The position numbers and the translations under genes were made by a program. A model generated the notes under the pieces. It made no database searches, was not told the DNA's origin, and was given only the letters and a program-made list of their open reading frames with translations. Below are positions 46,640 through 57,480 of a DNA stretch of 64,000 nucleotides, in pieces. Where the stretch lies: assembly GCA_001972305.1 (NCBI GenBank), contig BDDD01002394.1, forward strand, positions 171,616 through 235,615. Direction: 5' to 3'. Origin of the DNA: Cephalotus follicularis (taxonomy: Eukaryota; Streptophyta; Magnoliopsida; Oxalidales; Cephalotaceae). Each line of letters opens with the position of its first letter. Position 1 is the stretch's first letter.

Positions 46640-48475
46640 GTTTCGGCACGTCTAGCGAACCTTACAACTGGAGTCTGATATGGTGCTTCTGCTCCATGCC
46701 TACACATTCTCGTAGCTGGGGCTTGTTCAACTGTAGTTGACTGTCATTGCATGAACTCATTCATCTTGTTCATCACGTTATACATCTTTCTCATGAAGCT
46801 TCTAGGTTCTCGTTGACCAGGAGCATCAAAATATGCTCACTGCTCCACATTCTGTTCCTCTGGTTCTTCCACATTTCCACTGGCTCGGGTAAGTCGGGTC
46901 AACGGCCCTGCCTTAGCCTTTCCTTTAGCTCCTCTTCAACCTTTCATATCTACCTTGTATAAGAGACATAAGTCAGCTATCCAATCCATAATAAAAATTC
47001 CAAAACATATATAGCAATCAACATGCTCATCAATATCATTTAATTACACTAGCAATCTTATCCATATCCCTTAATTCCAATATCCAAGGACCCTATCCTG
47101 GCATAGCCTACATAGTGTGGGCACTGATACCAAACAAGCTGTCATGCCCTGAACCCCAAGGCTCGACAAGTGATAGGTCCATCCAAACCATCCATGAAAA
47201 ATACCATAAAATTTAAAACTTTAAACATTATATACATGCGGAAGATAATATCAAATCCATGTAGAAAAGACCATCCATAAATACATCATGCTATATAAAC
47301 ATCTTATGAGCTGCCACAAGCAGGTAGGTCAATAGATGAATAATACTTGTCTCTTATGCATGTCCAACCCATAAATACAAGGTAGTAATCGGGAACTGTG
47401 CTGCAAGAAGAATCCCGTGCTACCCTCCATATGTTCCATCACCTAGGAGCTTCACCTGTACCTGAGCCTGACCCATTACAAGAATGGGTCAGTGACCACT
47501 AGTCGTGAGGGTAATACACATGCTATGCAACAGATCAGCATAATAGTATGATATGCATGCAATAATATAACCCTGTATGTATGGCATGACATATGCTTGA
47601 AAGCCCAGAGTGGAGTGCTTCAGGATACCAACCGTCCCTAAGTAGTGGTATACTTTGCTAGTCTTAACATCACATCAAAGGAAATAGACCTGCAGAAATC
47701 CCATAAAACCATCCATAACCATACCATAGGAACAATCAAACCATAGGGTCAAGGGGTAACACTGGCCACATAAGCTTGCCCTGATACTTACACCCGAAGG
47801 TGCTAGCCCCTAAGGGGACATGCGATCAATCATGAAGGAGTCAGCTCGGTCTACCGTAAATCCATAATGCCAGTCCAGACGGTACTAACCCCTGAGGGGA
47901 CCAGAGATCAATATCAATGGAGTCAACTCGGTCTACCCTAAAATCCTAATATGTGGCCTACACCCATAATGCTTCATGACGGAAATGAAGATTATGAATG
48001 GGTTATCCTATAAGGTCTCAACCATAACAAACAACAGCCTTAACCATACCATGCCCTTAGACCATAACCATATTTCATTTAAAGGATATGGACCTACCAT
48101 AAAGGATCTCATAGGATCCACATCCGTCAAACCCTTTCAAAACCCCTTTAAAACCCATTTCATAACCATAACCCTTTCCCTTTTTATTAGTCCCTATCAG
48201 AGTTGAAAACAATGGAGAGGAAGTCTAACTAGGATATCCGTGTCCAGATACACCAATTGAGCTACCCTAACCATTTCAAAAACCATTTATATAAAAATCC
48301 CTTTTCCTTTAGGAAATTCTCTTTCAAAGATTGACTTTTGAAGATAAAAAATGCTACAACAGGATTTCCATAGGTTACAAGGCCTTAGGGAGGCTTCCTA
48401 TGAAATCCATTTGGAGAGAAGAACAATTTGGATTGAAAACCGTAAAATTTGGCTAAAGTAGACAGTACGTTTAGG

Positions 48476-48800
48476 CATTGACGTTTAAGGTTTACGTATT
48501 GATGCGTAACCCCCTGAGCGTCAATGCTTCCTGAGCGTCAATGCTTGCACTAGACATCGACATCTAAGGCATTGTGCATTGAGTGTAGACACATGCGCTA
48601 AACGTCAACTACTAATAACACATAAGGCATCAACGCTTATCGAAGGCATCGACGCTTATGTCCCTCTTTCCCTTTGCTTATGGCGTTAACGTGCTGCACA
48701 GAATGGCGCACTAACGCAAAGACCCCTGGCATCGATGCTTAAGTCAAAACGTTGATGCCCTGGGCCCTCAAGAACACGTCAACATGTACGAAGAACACGT
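48476..48800. repeat. Decayed GCGTCGACGC cassette in LTR-F6
   Basis: Same units as LTR-F5 but most cores read GTCAAT, GTTGAT or GTTGAC, that is C-to-T or G-to-A at the central CpG. GGCATCGACGCTTATG near 48643 is the best preserved. Confidence 0.75.
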
Positions 48801-49409
48801 CTACCCCCTGGGGTGCTGTCAACTGCAAAAATTGTCCAAAAATCCCTTAAAATCCATAAAAATTGTTTTTAATTCAAATCCAAGGAAGCAACAAGCTTCA
48901 ACCATCAATAGAAACTAAAAAAAAGCTTTAATTAAAACCATGTCCGTAACCCTTAGATTGAGAGAAAACGGTAATTGGGCAAAAAGCTCTAAATCCTCCA
49001 ATTTCCCTGTAATCTCTCTTTTAATCCGTTTCTAGCCATATCCCTTACCCTAATCCATCCATCTAGCATATATGCAACTGTCCATAAGCACAAAACCATG
49101 CAAATCCATCCATGTAAGGCGATCAGAGCATAAGAATAACCTACATTAATTAGCTGAGAATGGAGAATAGGTTGCTTGAATCCGTATTCTGCATCTCCCT
49201 TATATATAATAGGCTCCTCAAGGCAAAAATATCACAAACAGTGAGCGGGTTCTACTTAACTTCCCCTACTCACAAACATGCATAAAAGTTGAAAATAGTA
49301 TATATAATATACATTTCGTGCCATCCATAAGTACAATCCTGTACAATACCATATAGATAAAGGCAAAATACATGCCAATCCGTACACATAAAGATATATG
49401 GGGCCCACA

Positions 49410-50190
49410 CCTAGAGCAACAGTAGAACCGGATAGACTTGCCGTGGTTGTCCTCGCATCCCAACAGTGGTGGATGGAGTATCTCATTGCCATATGGCTAG
49501 ACCTTATGGGTAATAGTAGAGTGCATACTAGTGGTATGTTCACTGAACTGACCAACCATAGAAAAACTATTTGGATAGACCTACCTATGTCAATAGGATT
49601 CCTATATGTGTCGGTAGTGCATACTTACAAGGTGACTTGTAGGCCATACGTGACATGCGTTGTTCCTTAAACCTGAGCAGCTGATTGACATTACGTAGTG
49701 ACTACCTGACTTTGTTTTACGGCTTACCCAATCCTAGAGCTGGCAAACTGCTATCTTTGGGTCTTGTAGGATCTACGTACGAGTGTGAGCGAGCGCGCGA
49801 CAAGGGATCATCACACCCGTAGGATTGGGTGATCGGCTCTATACTATCTATATCCATTGTAGACTTACAAAAACCCTAATCAGGTGCCGATGGACTGGGA
49901 CAAGGTTCCGGGGAGGTCCACTGATAGTCAAAATGTGTAACAAGATTTATAGTCATCAAGAATTTCATGTGGGTCAACACTTATTCCATACCCTAGAAAG
50001 CAGTCGGAGCCAAGTATAACGAGGGAAACACTGCACAAATGCTGATGACAGTAGAAAGTATTGGTTTCAAAAGCTAACGATTGATTGGCATGGAAATTAG
50101 TTAGGAATTGATTCCACGGATCTGGAAGGTTATAGGATATCATTCCAGGGCTACATGGATAGTCAAAAGCTAGTGGGGTGGTTATACCAA
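49410..50190 (+). mobile_element. Copia LTR-B4, right part
   Basis: Continues LTR-B after the gypsy insertion: GAACCGGATAGACTTGC, GTTCACTGAACTGACC, ACTATTTGGATAGAC, CTTAAACCTGAGC and GGGTGATCGGCTCTAT, in the order of LTR-B2. Clearly the most diverged B copy, as expected for the outermost layer. It ends where LTR-B3 starts at 50191. Confidence 0.7.
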
Positions 50191-52247
50191 TGTTAGATAG
50201 GATGATCTGACAAGCCATGGGATGGGCTTTTGTATTAGAGTTGTCTATGTATATAAACAGTCTTTTTCCATATATATGACACGTGCCATTTTTATTATAT
50301 TATTATTGTCAATATCACTTGTGTTTTATCACTTAATTGAAGTAGATTAAATTACCCTACTTACACTTGTGATGCCCTGACATAAGGTTGGATGCCAAGC
50401 ATAGAGACAGTGGGATTGGCTACCTTATTCCGTATGCTGAATTAGTTTCAAGTCATAGGTTCACTTTGTGGGAATTAGTGAACCGGAAAGACTTGCGCGT
50501 ATGTTGCCTGCTCCCGGGAAGGGGAGGATGGATTCTCTCACAACCATCTGTGCTGTGACACTAGGGTAAGTACGGGATACGGGCTGGGGGCTTGTACACT
50601 GCATAGGACCTGCGTGGAAAACACTATTTGGATAGTCACTATTCTCGTGTCAGTAGTGATTGCCACTTGTTGCGGTGCTAGTCACTTTGCGAGTTCTCGA
50701 ACTCGTCTGATCCTTAGACCTGAGAGATTGCTCTATATTGTATGGAAACTTTTATGCTTTGATCTCCACCTTACCCAGTTTTTACACGGGGCTGGCAATA
50801 GGGTGGTCTTTAGGTATGATCGAATCCATACGATTATAAGTGAGTGCGCAATATGGGATTATCACCCCTGAGCGAAGGTGATCGGTCCTATTATGGTCTG
50901 ATTGTACTTTTGACTTATGAAATCCTTGGCCAAGGTTGAGGTGGAATGGAAATTAGATTTCCAGAGAGTCTACCAAAGGTCCTAGTAATTAATCAAATAT
51001 TTTAGCCACTGAGGTAAAACTAAGGTTGACATATATCCTTACCCTATACCTCTGCGGGACCAAGTATAAGGAGGGATTATTGTACACATGAACCGACGAC
51101 CCAAAAAGTCACTCGTTATGGTGGTGTGTAATAAATTATGAGAAAATTAATTGAACTAATATTTATATGGATAATATTAGATATTCGTTAGAAAGTATTT
51201 TAAATAGGTATAGGACTATTTAGAATGGCTTAACCGAACCCTAGGGGCATTTCGATAATTTATGAGCATCGCCAATAGTAACTGAGATTTTAAAGGGTCC
51301 CTACTCGATAATGATATCTTCATAATATGTTGGACATATTTATCTTTGTGATAATAATAAAATCATATATTAGTTAGGTGGATTTTTTTATTTGTGACAC
51401 AATTAGATGGTGACGCATAACACTACCTCACTTGATCTTATCTAATTAATACATGAAGGGGCATGTGGCACCACTAGAATAAGTAAGACTCATTTAAGTG
51501 AAATGTGAGATGAATTCTTCGACAATTGACATGTGGCCTTGTGATATAGTAGTTATGTGAAATTTGGCATGTGACTAGTGACAAGGACTGACATGTGTCT
51601 TGAGAGGATGATGAGTTAGACTCATATTCTCTCAATCTAGCTGCCACGATATCAAGAAGATCAGTGAGACGTTCTTACTCTCTCTCCCCAGTAGTTTTTC
51701 TTAGAGAAAAGAAAGGAAGACCGATGGTTTCCATTCTTTGATAGAACTTCAAGCTTGAAGCTTGTTTACTCTTCATTCCCTTCTTTGATTTTGCTCACCA
51801 TGTTTGGAGCTACCTAGGGTGGATTGATATTGACATCTTTAGTCAATTTCAATACTCCCTTTGTGAGCATAGAAGAGCTACTAGTTTACTTGGAGAAGAA
51901 TGCAGCAAATTTCCTTGGAGAATATCAGAGCTGTCCAAATTTTCCAGCTTGGAGCAATTAAGGGGAGTCTACCCAAGCTTGTATCGGCAAAGAGAAGGAG
52001 CCATCACTATGGTATAGCCCCCATTCACTCTCTTTGTATCTTGTGCATCACACTTGCATGCCTTTGTGATGCCAATTTAATTATGAGGTGATGTGGGTGT
52101 TCCACAGACCTGGAATTGTAAGAGTCGGGCCTATTTTAATAGTGATGTTGTGAGGTATTCTTACGCTGCGCAAGAGAAATTTTATATTTTCCCCCTTAAC
52201 AACCTTTGTCCAATTTCGGCATCGGGGATGAATGTCCATTCCCAACA
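50191..52247 (+). mobile_element. Copia 5' LTR (LTR-B3), 2.06 kb
   Basis: Starts TGTTAGATAGGATGATCTGAC and ends CCATTCCCAACA, followed after one base by TGGTATCAGAGC (52249-52260), the tRNA-iMet primer site. This identifies LTR-B as a retrotransposon LTR. The position where B1 and B2 have their GTCGAC cassette (about 51490-51620) holds unrelated sequence here. The far end of the element lies beyond the identified part of the nest. Confidence 0.88.
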
Positions 52248-53998
52248 GTGGTATCAGAGCCTACCACATAAATCGTAATTGAATTAAGATGCCTAGGATG
52301 ATGACTAATTAGGGTTTTAATTAGAGGTGTGTATTTTACGGTGAAACTCATTCCTACAGTGCCATTGTGTATTTTTTGGAGTTCGTTTGACTAGGTTCAT
52401 GGACATATGAAATTGTTAGTGCATAACTTGGATTGTGTAGAATTTTATGCACTTAATATGTGTAAGGATGTTTCTAGTGGCTTAAGACGGTGGGAGAATT
52501 AGTGCAACCACTGTCTTGCTTCGTGATACTCTTGCATGTAATCCTTGGAAAATGCCTTTGGTTTCTAGTTTATGGACAATAGTTGAAGAATTCAGTCAGG
52601 CCTCAACGCTTGATGGCAGACCTTAGAGGTCACATGTTAGACCTCGATGCTTGAACATAAACCTTAGAGGTCACAGTTCAGACCTTAGCACTTTGTGCAA
52701 CCATTCGGGCTGTAAATAAACTGTTGATGCTTAGACAGTGAAATACACTATTGCTAAAAGTTTGGAATTTTTTGCATTAAGGCACTTAGAGGATAATTGA
52801 TCATTGCTTGATTTAGTGGGAGTTAAACCCATAAACAATCTCTGATATTAAATTTGGTGATTGGTTATTGTAAGAGGCATTTGTGTATTGTTTTAATGTT
52901 ATATTAGAATATTTACTTTGATTCTCTTATATGCACAATGAATGGCCTATAAGGACAAGACCTAGTTAGGTTTTCTTTTGTGGATGATTTTATCTGCTAT
53001 TCATTAATGGTCTGTAATAAGGTGCCTGCGTGCACCATTTAAATTTTATCTTCTATATTCGCTTTAGAATATGATCTCTTCTTATATTTTATATGTATTC
53101 TCTTCTTTAAAGATTTTTATGTAATTTACCTTTGTAAAAGAAGACCTTGCAAGGATGGATGGAGAAGAGGAGAGGAGAAGTACAAGACCATTGAAGGCCA
53201 TGGATGCATGGTGAAATATGTAATAGATAGATTTAATCTTTGCACCTAGGAAGACCAAGTAATGACTTTGGGCTCAAGTCATTACTTATAGTGAGGTCAA
53301 TGACCATTCCATTTGATTTATTTTAGAAATAAAGCCAAGATGCATAAGATGGATAGTCCAAATACACGTTATGCATGCAAAGCCGTAATTAATTGGAATT
53401 GGGTAATGAAACCAATGAATAAATTAAAGGCTTGGTAATTAAAATGTGAGACCTCAAATTCCCTCAACTCAATAATAAGTCTGAACGTAGGAACACATGG
53501 AGTGGTTCCCAGTGGCCTTCCACAGTCTTCGTTGAGTTGTATACATGGGTTATTGGTTTGTCATGCCAAAGCTAAGGCTGGTAACCTGTGGATGCTATTT
53601 CAACATCGGTGTAAGACATCGTGGCTATGTTTTAGCAATTGGACACGTGCATGTGTAGGTGTTAAAACTGGTGCATTCTGATGTAGATTGTGGGCGTTTG
53701 ACTTATCTTGATTCTAATGGTTTGTTATGCCAAAGCAAAGGCCATATTGAATAGAGAGGCCGAATTTTATGATTGGATCTTGCATTAGATGCAAATTGGC
53801 AAGATAGCCTACCCATTGGATATATTATAGTTGGATACGCGCACGTGTGGCCATAATATGATTGAGATGGATTCCAATCCCCACTAGGAAGTTAGACTTC
53901 TCGAATTCCATATGGGGGTATGGAATACGATTAGAATAGTGGGAGGAACCATAAGCACTAAAGACCAAGTGTTATCATATATTAAAATGGGAATAAAC
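52248..53998 (+). mobile_element. Copia primer site and untranslated leader
   Basis: After the primer site the leader has no gag for about 1.7 kb. At 52595-52700 it carries GACCTTAGAGGTC (52619-52631) and related GACCTC/GAGGTC hairpins. From 53340 to 53780 it matches the leader of the minus-strand copia at 17640-18080. At 53999 the gag-only gypsy element is inserted, and the copia resumes at 61646. Confidence 0.75.
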
Positions 53999-55439
53999 TG
54001 TAACACCCCCGGACGGCGGGAGTCGTCACAGGTCATAATAAAAAACCTATCATAACATAGCATAACTTATCTGAACATAAACATTTCTTTATTAGCCAAA
54101 ACGTGGAGGTCATAGCATAGCTGAAAAACGGTTCCAAACTTGAAACTTAACATATTCAGAAATATTAAACATAAATCAATTTCAAATATTAAACATAAAC
54201 CATATGTATCTTATTGTTCATGACCACTATCACAGTAAACATATGGGATCACACTTATAGGGCTCCAGGACATAAAGGTGGTCATCTCTCATTCACACAC
54301 TTCCCCCGTTGCTCCTGATAACCTGCGGCATAGAAAACAAAAACACGGTTGAGCAAACCTCAGTACGGATAAAGAAGGTAAAAGCGGTAAACGATAAGTT
54401 TAAAAGCAGTAAGATCTCAATAAAATTCATAACAGAAACATTAAGCAATTAAAACAGTTTAATCATATTCGAATTTCCATAAAATACAAATTCCATATCT
54501 TTCAAAACATTTATGAAACATTTCAAAATGAAAAAGTCATACTGAGACACATACATATCACATTTCATAACATATATTGGCAAGAGAGGTGCTAATTCCA
54601 CATGCCCAATAGAATTGCAGTGTACGGCACTACACAAGTCAATTCTCACATATCATTTCATATCACATATACATACACTAGAATCGATTCATACGCCTCT
54701 ATCATACATAACGGATCCATAAATCCACCTCATGGGATTTATTCAGAACATTGACACATGCTGGAGACTAATCACACCACTACGGAAGTGTCATATCCCC
54801 GTGCTAGGCCTACGACATGCCTATAGTAAGCCCCATAGGTGGGTACAATACTCAGTATTCAATCTTTTCAAAAACATTGATTTATCGAATTCACTTTAAA
54901 AACACATAAATATGCTTTCTCAAAACATATTTGAAAATCGTTCACAACGATAACATATATTTCATAGTCAAAACATCAACTCATTTATTGTTCGATATAA
55001 AGAGATGATCAATACTTATCGTAACGTATCATAGCATAAAAATAAAGCCAGGAACATTTAAATTCGTAAAGTGTCAAAAACCAACTTTATTTCTGAAACA
55101 TGTCCAAACTATAAGACATAATCAAGTTCTTAAAATGAAGAAACATAGCATAAAACGAAACTGATTTCAGTTCGATAAAACTAGATAGCCAAACAACGAT
55201 AGAATTCCGTACCTTATGCGTTCACAAAAGCACTTACGAAAAGATTGTTAATTCAACTCCCCTTTTGAAGCACAACAATCTAAAAGACACAAAACTATTC
55301 ATATAAGGGTCTGAGAAACATTAGAGACATATAGCAGACTCATTAGAGTGTTTAAAAAAGACCCGGATTGATTCGAGCAACAAACGAATCAAAACAGTTG
55401 AAAACAAAAATTTTCTAGGCAAAACAACTGATTGTTACA

Positions 55440-56550
55440 GAGATCCAGCCTACTGTTGGAAGCTTTGCACTCGACTAATCATAAGGGCCAGCCGACTACT
55501 CAAACCATACTTACAGGCAGTCTGTAAGAACCGCAAATTCGCTTCGTGTACATTGTAATAATAATTAATAAAATGTGCACTTATTTGAATTTAATGTCCA
55601 ATTATTGCCATTGTGATTGGTAATTTTACTTGGAATGAATTGGGATACAAATTGGTGGAAATCCACTTAAGAAACCCTAATTTGATCCTTGACAGCCGAC
55701 TGACACAGGGTATCAGTCGACTGCCCCATGAATCCAGTCGACTGTAAATTTGACAGAACATGTGTCTGTGCAGGTGTCAACTGATCTTGGGCGTGGCATG
55801 CATGGGGGGTACATGTCCTAAGCTGCCATAACATGCAATGTGATGCCTTGCATGCCCTTGCATGTGCTCTGCAATGACAGACCTGCACCTACAACATTGG
55901 AAGGAGAAATTGGCAAGAAACAAAGGCATGTGAGAAGAAGGAAATGTGGGAAAAGTTAGAGCAAATGATCTCTGGCGAATTCGTGGCTTATATCATCTGA
56001 ATGTGAGGGTATTGTGAGTGTTAGAAACACTGTGAAAAGAGGGAATTGCTGGGGAATTGAAGGAGCTTGCATAAAGAATTGGAAATTGCATGCTTGAGGT
56101 TGGAGACTTGGAGAGTGAGTGAACAAGGAACTCAAGCTTGTGACTCCTCCTGGTAAGTCCAATTCGAACCTTGTGTAATTGTATGTTTTACTGTTGTTTC
56201 CTTATGTTAAGGATAATGTTGAATTGTACCCGCACGTAGTATGGGATGCGTGCGGATGGCTTGTAATCTTATATTCCAGCTTATTGACTGTTTCCGCATA
56301 TTGTTTAATTACTGTTAAATGAAATGCTGGAATGTATGTTTAATACTAATATCACCATATATGCTCGTCTAAATATGGCACCAAAAAACGGGGTGTGACA
56401 CAGTCGACTGTGAGAGAGGTCCAGCCGACTGTGCATAGCAAGGCAGTCGACTGTTTCATATGGCAGTCCAGCCGACTGTGCATAGCAAGGCAGTCGACTG
56501 TTTCATATGGTAGTCGACTACACAACAAGGAACAGCAGACTGTTCTGGAC
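55440..56550. repeat. CAGTCGACTG cassette of LTR-A2, split by solo LTR-D
   Basis: The cassette comprises 55440-55522 and 56401-56550 (CAGTCGACTG, CAGCCGACTG, GGCAGTCGACTGTTTCATATGG-type units, two nearly identical in tandem). LTR-D lies between the two parts, within a GCAGTC-half of one palindrome. Confidence 0.85.
55523..56400 (+). mobile_element. Solo LTR-D (878 bp), target-site duplication CAGTC
   Basis: Starts TGTAAGAACCGC and ends AACGGGGTGTGACA, flanked by CAGTC at 55518-55522 and 56401-56405. The homologous LTR-A3 (60357-60385) is uninterrupted at this place, which confirms the boundaries. The end GGGGTGTGACA suggests a gypsy LTR in plus orientation. It has its own palindrome cluster at 55693-55755 (CAGCCGACTG, ATCAGTCGACTG, CCAGTCGACTG). 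Confidence 0.88.
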
Positions 56551-57239
56551 GACAGAATAGCAGAAACACAACATTTTAATGCAAAAACCTCTCCAAACGA
56601 GTATAACGTTACACCAGAGACATATGAACCTATACGTGTGACATTGTATGATGTTTAGATGACACAAAACACAGAATTGACCTGGAAATTCATATACAGT
56701 GACTTAACTTCCGAGGAAAGAAAGAGAGAGTGTTTAAACATATGCATACATATAAGTCCAATTTTCTATCCATTACCACTTGCAGACATTAAAACCAGAT
56801 TATAACATGTCCATGGTGTCTAAAACATGCTAACATGCTTAGGAATACAATGACAGAAGACATAAGGGAAGGAATCAATCCAAGAAACACTAGCAACACA
56901 AACCAAAAGACAAGGCAAAACAAACCATTACAGTACGATTACTAACCTGCAATGATTATCAAGAACACAGAAAACTACTGAAGAACACCACAGTTCACTT
57001 GTCAAACGGCTGTTGCAGGAAAACAAGGAGAAGAAAATAAAGAATACACAAACAGCCTTAAACCAACCAAACGAACTCAACCAAAAGAACAAAAAAAGAA
57101 ATTACCTCTGTAAATTGATGAAACAACTCCATAAGAATCAACACAGGCTTGAACAAAGCAGAATTCGGCAGTGACTGGATAAAGGAAACGGATGGCATAA
57201 TCTCAAGGCATGGCATTCTTAAAACAGGAAAGAAAAGAG

Positions 57240-57480
57240 TGATTTGAGGAATAGATAAGGAAGAAAAGGAGACAAGAATCAGATTAATAAGGAAGAAGAG
57301 ATCGAAGACGTGTAGAATTGATGAGGGAAGGAGAGAGTTACGGGAGAAGAGAGGAGAAGAAAGGAAAGAAAAGAAGAGAGAAAAGGAAAAAGAAAAAAGA
57401 AAAAAAATAAAGGAAAATAAAAGAAAATAAGAAATTTTAAAATAAAAGAAAAGGAAATTGTTTTAATAAGTTCAAAATTG
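57240..57480. repeat. Polypurine tract in LTR-A2
   Basis: About 200 bases of nearly pure A/G on the plus strand. The same tract lies at 61200-61440 in LTR-A3, and a weaker pyrimidine form at 3405-3500 in LTR-A1. It sits in U3 and gives rise to a leucine/phenylalanine-rich frame on the other strand that is not a gene. Confidence 0.8.

Larger units (their letters stand above)
37508..49409 (-). mobile_element. Near-complete Tekay/Del-type chromovirus (Gypsy-2), inserted in LTR-B4
   Basis: Parts from right to left: 5' LTR-F6 47140-49409; primer site 47121-47134 (complement of TTTGGTATCAGTGC); gag N-terminal region 46645-47100; solo copia LTR-B2 44365-46639; rest of gag 43140-44359, with two zinc knuckles (CVHCGRMNHTPDDC and CMNCGASYHMAREC); protease about 42858-43127 (LIDPGSSHSYIASYF); reverse transcriptase about 42060-42850 (FIDDVLVYS); RNase H 41526-41816; integrase about 40150-41520; chromodomain about 40030-40130; polypurine tract at 39922 (complement TCCTCCCCTCC); 3' LTR-F5 37508-39921. 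By eye the two LTRs differ at about 25 of their first ~285 bases, so insertion is probably a few million years old. It is broken, with numerous interruptions. Flanks CTAAG and CCTAG are an imperfect duplication. Confidence 0.88.

Noticed and set aside
52249-52260. tRNA-like sequence TGGTATCAGAGC
   Set aside because: It is a retrotransposon primer binding site with no tRNA body. The same holds for 14492-14503, 26430-26440, 47121-47134 and 58825-58836.
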